From contig CAUTUX010000006.1 of the NCBI GenBank assembly GCA_963542015.1, positions 13,920 through 77,919 on the forward strand: a stretch of DNA of 64,000 bases. The letters are read 5' to 3'. The first letter of the stretch is position 1. The number at the start of each line of letters is the position of its first letter. A program made the translations under genes and the position numbers. Source of the stretch: CAUTUX01 sp963542015. Its GTDB lineage: Bacteria; Bacillota; Clostridia; Christensenellales; CAG-917. Shown in pieces: positions 18,921 through 28,000 of the stretch. Under the pieces are notes generated by a model that worked only from the letters and a program-made list of their open reading frames with translations, was not told where the DNA came from and did not search any database.

Positions 18921-19547
18921 ATGAACACATTATTATTAGCATTAAATGATGGAGCGAAAAAAGGTTTGATGTTTGGACTTTTAGCAGTTGTACTTGTAGG
19001 TATGATTGTTTTCTCATTCATTTCAAACAAGAAAAATAAAAAGAATCAGGCAACATTAAATTCACAGATTAAAGTCGGTGCAAGGGTAAGAACTGCAGCA
19101 GGAATGTTAGGCTATATTACACAAGTAAATGTTGATAACACAATCATTGTTAACTGTGGAACAGAAGAAGCACCAAATTTCGTTTGCATGGTAAGCCAGG
19201 CAGTTGCAGAAGTATTAGTACCAGCTCCAAAGACACCAGAAGAAATTGCTGCTGAAAAAGAAGCTGAAGAACTTATCGAAGCAAAGAAGAATGCAAAAGA
19301 AAACAAAGAAGTAAAAGAGGAAATCAAAGAAGAAAACAATGCAGAGCCTGCAGCAGTAGTTGCACCAGTTGAAGAAATTGTAGTAGAAGAAGAGATAGTT
19401 GAAATTGCAGAAGAGCCAGCAAAAGAAGAAGTAGCTGAAGAGAAAAAAGAAGAAGTAAAGACAGAAGAGAAGAAAGAAGCTCCTGCTGCAAAGAAGTCAA
19501 CAGCAACAAAGAAATCAACAGCAAAAAAACCTACAGAAACAAAATAA
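18921..19547 (+). CDS. yajC: preprotein translocase subunit YajC with long charged tail
   Basis: Small SecDF-associated membrane protein. A single membrane segment at about 16-34 is followed by the conserved YajC core (KVGARVRTAAGMLGYITQVNVDNTIIV region) to about residue 95. Residues about 105-208 are a low-complexity tail of Glu, Lys, Ala and Val ending in a basic Ala/Lys/Thr-rich stretch, which roughly doubles the usual length of about 100. Position after tgt is the standard one, but secD/secF do not follow. A strong hairpin terminator lies directly downstream. Confidence 0.9.
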   Translation: MNTLLLALNDGAKKGLMFGLLAVVLVGMIVFSFISNKKNKKNQATLNSQIKVGARVRTAAGMLGYITQVNVDNTIIVNCGTEEAPNFVCMVSQAVAEVLVPAPKTPEEIAAEKEAEELIEAKKNAKENKEVKEEIKEENNAEPAAVVAPVEEIVVEEEIVEIAEEPAKEEVAEEKKEEVKTEEKKEAPAAKKSTATKKSTAKKPTETK

Positions 19548-19571
19548 GCTAGAATCTAATAAAGTATGTTG

Positions 19572-19577
19572 TATAAT
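19572..19577 (+). promoter_or_regulatory. putative -10 overlapping the yajC terminator
   Basis: TATAAT at 19572-19577 predicts a start near 19584, inside the left arm of the terminator hairpin. Transcripts starting there could not form the full hairpin and would read into the gene at 19618. No convincing -35 is seen. Confidence 0.4.
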
Positions 19578-19578
19578 T

Positions 19579-19603
19579 AAGGAGTCGTAAGACTCCTTTT
19601 TTT
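19579..19603 (+). terminator. intrinsic terminator after yajC
   Basis: AAGGAGTC (19579-19586), loop GTAA, GACTCCTT (19591-19598), followed by a run of T to 19603. Confidence 0.85.
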
Positions 19604-19617
19604 ATGAGGTAAAGCAA

Positions 19618-21597
19618 ATGGAAGAAAGAATTTATGATATTACAGATCGTTACATTAATGAATTTAAGGACAAGCACAATAAAAATGTGGAGGAATATTT
19701 TCAAGACCTCACAAAGAAATCTGGGATTGATGTGCAGGCAAATAATAAGACTGTTAAAGAATTTAATGAAGCAGAGTCCTTAAGCGAGAAGACATACAAG
19801 AAACTAAGGACATTAAAAGTAATTGGAATAATACAGGGCGTATTGCTTGGTATTTTGGCACTAAACTTCATAGGATATTTAGTTATAAAAAGATTGAGTG
19901 TGTCTGAAATAGAGGAAATGTCAGAAGTGTTAGGATTTGTTGCCATACCTATTGTTTCAATTGCCTTGCTTATTATGTTTTCAGTACTGATTGCCAAAAA
20001 GGTAAAGAAACTAAATAAAATATTTCTTGAGAGTAGTAAGATTGCAGAGGAGAAGTGTAGAGAAGCAGTATCTCAGATGCAACCTCTAAATGATTTGTTT
20101 GAAACACATACTTATCAAAAGTTGTTTACAAAAACATGGTCAATGATAACATTTGATCCAGTTTTTGATAGTAAAAAATTCGAACTGATGTGTAAAAAAT
20201 ATGGTCTGTATGACAATAAAGCAAATAAGGATAGAAGTGCTCTATATGTACAATCAGGACACATCAACGGGTCACCATTTATGATAAGTAGGGTGCGTGG
20301 CATGAAAATGGTTGATCATGTATACACGGGGTCACTGACAATACATTGGAGCGAGTATAATGGGAAAGAGTGGGTTACAAGAAGTGAGACACTTCATGCC
20401 AGTTTAATCAAGCCAGTTGCAAAATATAGTGAAACTAACTCAATTGTATTTGCAAGTGAAGCAATGCCAAACCTCAGCTTTAGCAGACGACCAAATGCAA
20501 AGAATTTATCATTGATGAATGAGAAAAAATACGAAAAATATATTCACAAACAAGAAAAAGAACTTAATAAATATTCTGAGAGACAGACAAAGGCAGGTCG
20601 TGATTTTACACCATTGTCAAATACAGAGTTTGAGATAATTTTTGGAGCACTAAATAGAGATAATGAACATGAATTCAGAATGTTTGCAACGCCACAAACA
20701 CAAGTTGAAATGAAAAAAATGATAGTTGGCACAAAAGCGGGAATACCATATGATGACTTTGATTTTGAAAAATATAAAATGCTTACAAAAATAACAACTA
20801 GAACTTTACAAAGAACAGACATATCAAGTGAGCCTTTAGATTTTAGTGGTGCCGATTATGAAGAAGTTAAGAGAAGGTTTATTAAACTTAATAATGAATA
20901 TTTCTATGGTATTTATTTTGCATTTGCACCTATATTAGCTGTAAATGCATATCAAGATACAAAGTCAGCAGAGTATATTTATAAAGATGTGTATGGGACA
21001 AAATTCTGCAACTGGCAACATGAAGCAATTGCCAATGCATTCGCAAATAGCGATCTTGCCCATGAGGATTGCAAAACAAAATGTATAGTAAAAACAGAAG
21101 CATTCCATACAAATAAATACGGAGATGGAATAAAGGCAACAGCTTATGGGTTTAATGTAGTTCCAAGAGTAACTGAAATTGCAGTGTACGGCGGGGATGG
21201 GCGTTATCACAATGTTCCTGTTTATTGGGATGAATATATTCCTGTTGAAAAAACAAGCACGATAGGAGTAATGGAATCGCAGCTTACAATACCTGAATAT
21301 AGGAATGTAATGAAAGAGAATGAGGAAAACAAGCAGATACTAAAAAAATCTAGATCTGCCATGTCAAACTCATTATTTGCACTTTTATTTAAAGATGAAG
21401 TATCAGATTCAGAGCTAGGCAAAACTTTAAAAAGCACATATCCTGTTATAAACAAAGTAGAGCTACCTAAAATAGAAACTTTAGATGATCTTAAGAATGG
21501 ATTGAAAAAAGGAGATAAAGAAGTCACTGAGGAATTTGAAGATCGTTTAGAGGAGCTTGTTGAATCACTCGATGTAGATGAAACGGATGCAGAGTAA
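19618..21597 (+). CDS. membrane protein of unknown function, partner of LemA
   Basis: A 659-residue protein I cannot assign to a named family. Two membrane segments (about 67-90 and 105-127) follow a charged N-terminal region. Residues from about 130 form a large soluble part with a lysine-rich helical stretch at 300-320 and an acidic C-terminus. GAGG at 19606-19609 supports the start. A LemA-family gene follows after 59 bases with its own promoter. Large two-TM proteins are commonly found beside LemA in Firmicutes, so a shared envelope role is plausible but unproven. Confidence 0.65.
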   Translation: MEERIYDITDRYINEFKDKHNKNVEEYFQDLTKKSGIDVQANNKTVKEFNEAESLSEKTYKKLRTLKVIGIIQGVLLGILALNFIGYLVIKRLSVSEIEEMSEVLGFVAIPIVSIALLIMFSVLIAKKVKKLNKIFLESSKIAEEKCREAVSQMQPLNDLFETHTYQKLFTKTWSMITFDPVFDSKKFELMCKKYGLYDNKANKDRSALYVQSGHINGSPFMISRVRGMKMVDHVYTGSLTIHWSEYNGKEWVTRSETLHASLIKPVAKYSETNSIVFASEAMPNLSFSRRPNAKNLSLMNEKKYEKYIHKQEKELNKYSERQTKAGRDFTPLSNTEFEIIFGALNRDNEHEFRMFATPQTQVEMKKMIVGTKAGIPYDDFDFEKYKMLTKITTRTLQRTDISSEPLDFSGADYEEVKRRFIKLNNEYFYGIYFAFAPILAVNAYQDTKSAEYIYKDVYGTKFCNWQHEAIANAFANSDLAHEDCKTKCIVKTEAFHTNKYGDGIKATAYGFNVVPRVTEIAVYGGDGRYHNVPVYWDEYIPVEKTSTIGVMESQLTIPEYRNVMKENEENKQILKKSRSAMSNSLFALLFKDEVSDSELGKTLKSTYPVINKVELPKIETLDDLKNGLKKGDKEVTEEFEDRLEELVESLDVDETDAE

Positions 21598-21601
21598 TAA
21601 T

Positions 21602-21630
21602 TTGATAAAAAAGCGCGTAAGTAGTATATT
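21602..21630 (+). promoter_or_regulatory. promoter of lemA-like gene
   Basis: TTGATA (21602-21607), 17-base spacer, TATATT (21625-21630). An AAGGAGA ribosome site follows before the ATG at 21657. Confidence 0.65.
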
Positions 21631-21656
21631 TAATGCATTGAAACAAGGAGATAATT

Positions 21657-22340
21657 ATGGCAAACGAATTAAATGAAATGACAGCACAACCAAATAGTGC
21701 GGGTAGAGATTTATTTGTAATAGAAAAACAAATTCCAGTAAAGGTAACAAAATGGTCGGCAGTATTTCAGTTTTTCCTGTGGTTCCCATTTATAATCCCA
21801 GGACTAATATTTGTGTTTAAAAAGCAAAAGGCAAAAGAAAGGCTTGCGACATTAGAACAGAATTTACAAGTAAAAGCATCAACAGTAGATAATTATCTAG
21901 AACAGAGAGTTGTAGTATTAAAAAATGTAGTTGGACTCGTTGAAAAAGCAACAAAATTAGATAAGGATACATTTACTGCTATTGCAGCATTGAGAAGTGG
22001 GGTAAGACCAACTGCACCAGAGGGAAATGAAGATGCCACAAGAAACATTTTATCAAATCAAATAGACAATGGATTTAGAGAAATAAATGTAGCTTTTGAA
22101 AGATATCCTGAATTAAAATCGATGGCTGTTATCGCAGATGCTATGCAACAGAACATAAGCCTTCAAAGAGAGATTACAGCTGCAAGAGATTTGTATAATG
22201 ATGCAGTTCATCAGTGGAATAAAGAGATACAAGAATGGCCAGCAAAGAGAATTGTAGCAGCAAAAGCAGGCTATACAACAAGAGTACCTTTCTCAGCATC
22301 ACAAGAAATCAAAGATCAAGCAAGAGAAACTTTCTTTTAA
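21657..22340 (+). CDS. LemA family protein
   Basis: A 227-residue protein with one membrane segment (about 33-55), then a helical bundle carrying the LemA hallmarks: the EQRVVVLKNVVGLVEK region, REITAARDLYNDAVHQWNKEIQEWPAKRIVA, and a terminal phenylalanine-rich end. LemA proteins are anchored in the membrane with the helical part outside or in the cytoplasm depending on species. Their biochemical role is unknown. The preceding gene is probably functionally linked. Confidence 0.82.
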   Translation: MANELNEMTAQPNSAGRDLFVIEKQIPVKVTKWSAVFQFFLWFPFIIPGLIFVFKKQKAKERLATLEQNLQVKASTVDNYLEQRVVVLKNVVGLVEKATKLDKDTFTAIAALRSGVRPTAPEGNEDATRNILSNQIDNGFREINVAFERYPELKSMAVIADAMQQNISLQREITAARDLYNDAVHQWNKEIQEWPAKRIVAAKAGYTTRVPFSASQEIKDQARETFF

Positions 22341-22374
22341 ATCTATAACTGTTGACTGAATAAGTAATTAAAAC

Positions 22375-23391
22375 ATGAAAAAGTGGAATTTTAGCAACTT
22401 ATCCAAAATCACCGTGGGTGAGACGGATTTCAGCGGAGTTGATAACGGTATTAAAGTCAAGATGAGACAGGTTTTGCTGTCTAGACTTGACTTAGAATCC
22501 ATTAAGGCGAAAAACGGCATAAAGACTATTGGTACTTGTGGAATAGGAATTATTGCAGTTGATGCCAATAATGAACTTGATCCGCTTGTAGAGGAAGCTT
22601 TAACAAACGAATACAACACTATGGATGAGAGCCTACATCTGGGCAGAAAAGTTCTTATCAATCCATATTTAAAGAAGAGCAATGGCTCATTATCTATATT
22701 GGGTGTAAACGAGCAAGGTCTATTTGCAGATTTTATTTCTATACCTGAGGAAAATCTTACCATCCAACTTAATTCAATGAGTGATGATGAGGCATTGTTT
22801 GTTCCATATGTAGCTGTGGCGTTGAATATTTTTGATAGTATTGATAGCGAGAAGGGTGAGACAATAGTCATTGTGTCTTCCAACGCTATGGGTCTGATAA
22901 TGGCTCAAATTGCGAGATATTACCAAATGATACCGATTTTAATTTCATCAAATCCCGATATATTAGAAAAAGCTAAAGAACTTGGAATTTATTTTTGTCA
23001 TGATAGCAAAAATGACGATATTGAAAAAGAAGTTTTACAAGACACATCAGCCAGAATGGGTGACTATGTTGCATATTTGTACGATGACGAATATGCATAC
23101 CAAAAGAGCTTAAAATTATTAAAACATGGTGGAATATCAGTAGCTGCATGCGTCACGGGTATCCCTAACGCTGGAATTAAAAGCATGTCGGATGTCATTG
23201 AAAATGAAATAAGAATTGTTCCAATTAACAACGGATGCAAGCAATATACTTCTGCAATAAACTTATTAGCTACAAAAGTTGTTAATGTCGAAGGACTTAT
23301 TAAAGAGCATATAGATAGTGAGGGAATTCAAGATGCAATTACCAGATTTGCGAATGGCGATAATTCTCTAATAGCGGTCAAAATAAAATAA
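22375..23391 (+). CDS. zinc-less MDR (alcohol dehydrogenase-like) protein
   Basis: A 338-residue protein with the outline of the medium-chain dehydrogenase/reductase superfamily. The N-terminal GroES-like half contains GTCGIGIIAVDANN and GLFADFISIPEENLTIQLN. A Rossmann half follows (VIVSSNAMGLIMAQIARYYQMIPILIS). The catalytic and structural zinc cysteines of classical alcohol dehydrogenases are missing, and the glycine-rich GxGxxG loop is reduced to SSNAMG. An enzyme of altered specificity or a non-catalytic homologue is possible. It is convergent with the DUF4364 gene, with one base between stops. Confidence 0.6.
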   Translation: MKKWNFSNLSKITVGETDFSGVDNGIKVKMRQVLLSRLDLESIKAKNGIKTIGTCGIGIIAVDANNELDPLVEEALTNEYNTMDESLHLGRKVLINPYLKKSNGSLSILGVNEQGLFADFISIPEENLTIQLNSMSDDEALFVPYVAVALNIFDSIDSEKGETIVIVSSNAMGLIMAQIARYYQMIPILISSNPDILEKAKELGIYFCHDSKNDDIEKEVLQDTSARMGDYVAYLYDDEYAYQKSLKLLKHGGISVAACVTGIPNAGIKSMSDVIENEIRIVPINNGCKQYTSAINLLATKVVNVEGLIKEHIDSEGIQDAITRFANGDNSLIAVKIK

Positions 23392-23392
23392 T

Positions 23393-23926
23393 TTATTCAA
23401 TTAGAAGTTCATATATTGTGCTGTATGTTTGAGAGGCTTTTTCTCTCCACATTTTGTATACATACTTTGCAGTCTGTCTGTTTGGAACATTAAGTTTTAA
23501 ATCCATAATGCTGTCAACATCTCCCATAATTTTTAACCTGGTTGTATATGTTCCATCCATATTTTTTGAGTAGTCTGCAATATATGTCTGAGACTGTTTT
23601 AATTGTAGTCTATGGTCACGACAGTATTCAGTTATTCCTTCTCTCAAAGAGGCAGGTAAATCTTTATAGAATTGTGAAATACACTCACTGCCTTCTTTTG
23701 AAATACTGACTTTTGTTGTTTTTTTCACTTTAAACACAAGATTTGTTTCTAGAAGTTCAGAAAGAGCCTGTCTGCAATCTACATATGTTATCCAATTGTT
23801 TTCAACCGCTAAAATTTGAGCAACAGTTTCTTCTTCAATTGCAATGCCCATTTTGTCAAAAAGCATGAGGATTGCCAGTTTAGTGTCTCTGTTATCAAGG
23901 GTATATAAACATTTTTCGTCAGTCAT
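23393..23926 (-). CDS. DUF4364 family protein (winged-helix-like)
   Basis: A 177-residue protein resembling the Firmicutes DUF4364 family. A predicted winged-helix N-terminal half contains LAILMLFDKMGIAIEEETVAQIL and LSELLETNLVFKVKK, and a beta-rich C-terminal half follows. A transcription-regulator role is suspected from the fold but unproven. A promoter places the transcript start only about three bases before the ATG. It is divergent from the amino acid kinase gene. Confidence 0.7.
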   Translation of the reverse strand: MTDEKCLYTLDNRDTKLAILMLFDKMGIAIEEETVAQILAVENNWITYVDCRQALSELLETNLVFKVKKTTKVSISKEGSECISQFYKDLPASLREGITEYCRDHRLQLKQSQTYIADYSKNMDGTYTTRLKIMGDVDSIMDLKLNVPNRQTAKYVYKMWREKASQTYSTIYELLIE

Positions 23927-23935
23927 AGTACTGAA

Positions 23936-23964
23936 ACTTTACAGGGTTTTAAGACATATTGCAA
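23936..23964 (-). promoter_or_regulatory. promoter of DUF4364 gene, near-leaderless
   Basis: Minus strand: TTGCAA (23959-23964), 17-base spacer, TAAAGT (23936-23941). The hexamer ends nine bases before the ATG at 23926, so the 5' leader is only about three bases and there is no Shine-Dalgarno sequence. Confidence 0.55.
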
Positions 23965-24108
23965 TTTATATATTGAGAATATATTTTAAACACAAGAAGT
24001 AGTATATGGGTAACTTGTTAGACACAATATATTGATGGAGTAAAAAGAAAGAGGGAATTAACTCGAATGGAGATGCAACTTAAACTGGTTAGAGTAACAG
24101 CTATTTTT

Positions 24109-24137
24109 TTGTTACGATACAGCGATTGTGCTAGAAT
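24109..24137 (+). promoter_or_regulatory. promoter of amino acid kinase gene, leaderless
   Basis: TTGTTA (24109-24114), 17-base spacer ending in TGc, TAGAAT (24132-24137). The predicted +1 is 24144, one base before the ATG at 24145. Confidence 0.65.
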
Positions 24138-24144
24138 TGTAGGC

Positions 24145-24978
24145 ATGAAAGAAAAAAGCATCCAATTAGTTTGTAAAATAGGTTCAATGGCTCTTATAAA
24201 CAAAGAATACAACGATATCGACTACAACATCATATCGAGGTTGTCTCGTGAATTAAAACCAGGATATATATTGGTTACCTCTGGTGCTGTTGAAACTGGC
24301 AAACTTGATTATATAAAACGAAATGGAACAACGCTTAATGGAACTGACGAAGAGAATAAAACAGATTATGCGGCACAGGGTCAGTCAATATTAATGCAAA
24401 CGTATAGACAGTATATAGATAGCAGATATAGCGTACGACAACTTCTCATTGAACATTCAAACTTTAATGATGATATAAAAAGAAAGCACTTAAAAGAATT
24501 TTTAACGAGAGCCCCAAAGCAAAATGCCATACCTATAGTTAACTATAATGATGCTGTAAGTTATGAAGAAAACAGAAGGCACGAGCTGATTGATTACAAG
24601 AAAAAAAATGACGGTAGAGCAATTGAATGTATAGATAATGACGAAACAGCAGCCCAAATTGCTTGTCTTGTTGAATGTGAGACATTGGTAATACTTTCAA
24701 CGACTGATGGCATTTACAAGGATCATTTAAATGCAGATACATTAATTGAGGAAGTTTCGGATACAAATATTGATAGACTTTTGGCAAAAATAGAAGAAAT
24801 GAGAAAGGGATGTAGCGGTTCATCAAGAGAAGGGGCAAACGGTGCAGGAGCAAAGCTTGAATATATAAAAGATGCAGTTAAACAGGGTATAAAGGTAATA
24901 ATTGCATCAAGTAAATACTCACTCAATGACATTATAGATGGCACAGTAAAATCAACTAAAATATTTCTAAAGAAATAA
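24145..24978 (+). CDS. amino acid kinase, glutamate 5-kinase-like
   Basis: A 277-residue protein of the amino acid kinase fold. VTSGAVETGK resembles the SSGA loop of ProB. IPIVNYNDAVSYEE stands where glutamate 5-kinase has IPIINENDTV, and IDNDETAAQIA stands for FGDNDxLSA. The C-terminal PUA domain of ProB is absent. proA (glutamyl-phosphate reductase) is not adjacent and several signature residues deviate, so a different substrate is possible. The start is set by the promoter: an in-frame ATG at 24067 would place the promoter inside the gene. It is convergent with PFOR across a hairpin. Confidence 0.65.
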   Translation: MKEKSIQLVCKIGSMALINKEYNDIDYNIISRLSRELKPGYILVTSGAVETGKLDYIKRNGTTLNGTDEENKTDYAAQGQSILMQTYRQYIDSRYSVRQLLIEHSNFNDDIKRKHLKEFLTRAPKQNAIPIVNYNDAVSYEENRRHELIDYKKKNDGRAIECIDNDETAAQIACLVECETLVILSTTDGIYKDHLNADTLIEEVSDTNIDRLLAKIEEMRKGCSGSSREGANGAGAKLEYIKDAVKQGIKVIIASSKYSLNDIIDGTVKSTKIFLKK

Positions 24979-25000
24979 TCAGATAACAGTATTAAATACA

Positions 25001-25030
25001 AGATGTGATTCTTATTTAAGAACCACATCT
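25001..25030. terminator. hairpin between convergent kinase and PFOR genes
   Basis: AGATGTG-TTCTT on the left pairs with AAGAA-CACATCT on the right, with one A/C mismatch and loop ATTT. The T-runs on both sides are short and interrupted, so it may work in both directions with moderate strength. Confidence 0.55.
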
Positions 25031-25040
25031 AAATTATTTG

Positions 25041-28000
25041 TTATTCTACTTTTGGAGCACCTTTTAACATTTCAGCTTTTTTCTTGTAAAACTCTCTCTT
25101 TTGAGCAGCCTCAGCTTCATTTTCAGCAAATAAGACTTTTGCTGTTTCTGGGTTCTGCTTTGCGAGTGATGCATATCTATTTTCACCCATCAAGAATTCT
25201 GAATAGTCGGCACTTGGGTCTTTACTATCAATTGTTAGTGGTGACTTTTCGGTTCCTAACAAATCAGGATTGTACCTAAATAATTGCCAGTATCCGCTGT
25301 CTACAGCTTTCTTCATTTCAAGTTGAGATTTTGACATATTAATACCATGACTGATACAAGGAGCATATGCGATTATGATGGATGTTCCTTTATATGCTTC
25401 AGCTTCTGCAAAAGCCTTAACAACTTGATTCATATCAGCACCCATTGAGACTTGAGCAACATATACATTGCCGTAGTCCATAGCTAGGGAAGCTAAATCT
25501 TTCTTTTTTGTTCTTTTTCCAGTAGCAGCGAATTTAGCTGTAGCACCTGTTGGGGTTGATTTTGAAGCCTGGCCACCAGTATTTGAATAAACTTCTGTAT
25601 CAAGAACAAGAATGTTTACATCATCTCCGCTAGCCAGCACATGGTCAACACCGTTATAGCCAATATCATAAGCCCATCCATCACCACCAATGATCCAAAC
25701 TGATTTTTTAACGAACAAATCTGAAGCTTTTTCAACAGTTCCTAATAAAGTTTTCAAGGAACCTTTGGCAACTTTCTTTTCTGCTTTAACGGCAGATTCA
25801 AGCGTCTTAGAAGCATTCTTTGATAAATTGCCATCATTTTTAACTTCAAGCCATCCGTTAATTGCATCTTTTAGTTCTTGCGAGATAGCCTCATTAGTAA
25901 GCTCTTTAAGAATGTCAGCAAGTACATTTCTTCTTTGTTCAAAAGCAATACTCATTCCGTATCCGAATTCAGCATTGTCTTCAAATAATGAGTTTGCCCA
26001 CGCTGGACCATTTCCTTCATCATTTGTTGTATATGGACATGTAGGAGCAGATCCGCCATAGATAGACGAACAACCAGTTGCGTTAGCGATTACCATTCTA
26101 TCTCCAAACAGTTGGGTAATTAATTTAACATATGGAGTCTCACCGCAGCCTGCACATGCTCCAGAAAATTCAAATAGAGGTTTTTTAAACTGACTGTTTT
26201 TAACATTGTTTGCATTAAAATCAGCAGTGGTTTCTTTTAGAGATTGAGAATATTCCCAATTTTTTGCTTCTTGTTTTATTACTTTCTCTGTAGGCTCAAG
26301 AGTCAATGCTTTCTCTTTTGCAGGGCAAACAAATACACAGTTGCCACAACCAGTACAGTCAAAAGGACTTACTTGAATTCTATATTCATATTCTTTAAAA
26401 CCTGCAGCTGGTTTAGTTGTGAAACTTGCTGGTTTCTTTTTCATTTCATCGGCTTTTGCAAGAACAGGACGAATTGCAGCATGAGGACATACAAGAGAAC
26501 AGCGGTTACACTGAATACATTTTGAAATATCCCAGGTTGGAACGCTCACAGCAATTCCACGTTTTTCAAACTTTGTTGTTCCTGTAGGTACAACGCCAGC
26601 AGGATCAAAAGCAGATACTGGTAATTTGTCTCCTTCTTGACTTGTTATAGGAGATATGAATGTTTTGAAGTATTTGTCATTTGGAACAGGGAGCGGAGCA
26701 GCACCTTCTGTTGTAGTTTCCCAAGATTGTGGATAATCAATCTTTTGTAAATTTTTAATTGCATTATCAACGCAAGCAATATTCATTGCAACAACAGCAT
26801 CACCTTTCTTGCCATATGTTTTTTTAATTGCTGCCTTCATAAATTCTTCAGCTGTCTCATATGGGATTACTTTCGATAGGAAGAAGAACGCAGCTTGCAT
26901 TACAGTATTAACGCCTTTCTTAGCCCCAATTTCATCTATAACCTTTTGTCCATCAAGGTTGTAGAAATTTATTTTCTTTGTGGCGATTTGTCTTTTAACA
27001 GCAGCAGGGAGCTTGCTTTCCATTTCTTCAACAGACCATTGAGAGTTGAGAAGGAAAGTGCCATTTTCTTTAAGGTCGCTCAACATATCATATCTCAGTA
27101 CATATGATTCGTTATGACATGCTACGAAGTCAGCTTGGTCAATTAAATAGGTACTCCTTATAAGCTTATCTGAAAAACGAAGGTGAGATATTGTTATACC
27201 ACCAGATTTCTTTGAATCATAGGCAAAATATCCTTGAACATATTTATTGGTATTATCACCAATGATTTTGATTGAGTTCTTGTTCGCACCGACGGTACCG
27301 TCTGAACCAAGACCATAAAATTTACATGAAATCGTTGATGCATCGGATGCGTCAATCTTTTCTTTAACTTCAAGAGATTTGAAAGTTACATCATCGTTGA
27401 TACCAACCGTGAAGTGGTCAATCTTATCTTTAAGCATATTTTCGTAAATTACATTGACCATAGAAGGGTTGAATTCTTTACTTCCCAATCCATATCTACC
27501 AGCAAGAACATCTATGTTTTTATTCTTTGCCTTAAGTGCAGCAACAACATCAAGATATAAAGGGTCGCCAAGAGCACCTGGTTCTTTTGTTCTGTCAAGA
27601 ACAGTGATGCATTTTACAGTTTCTGGTATAGCATTAATAAACGCATCAACTGGGAATGGACGATATAATCTAATTTTAATAAGACCTACATTTTCACCCT
27701 TATTTTTATAGTAGTCTACAGTTTCTTCAACGGCTTCAGCACCGCTGCCCATTAGTACGATAACTCTGTCTGCATTTTGTGCTCCGTAATAGTCAACGAG
27801 ATTATATTTCCTACCTGTTAGGTCTCCAACTTTATTCATCATTTCTTGAACGATAGCCGGCACAGCATCATAATATTTATTTGAAGCCTCTCTGTTCTGG
27901 AAGAATATGTCTGGGTTCTGGGCAGTACCAGTTTGATGAGGATGTGAAGGATTTAATGCCTTCTTTCTAAATTCCATTACCGCATTCATGTCAATAAGTT

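Noticed and set aside
19324..19524. Leucine-rich minus-strand frame opposite yajC
   Set aside because: Mirror image of the Glu/Lys-rich YajC tail; no ribosome site.
24067..24144. Upstream ATG for the amino acid kinase
   Set aside because: The peptide does not resemble the family and the region contains a well-formed promoter.
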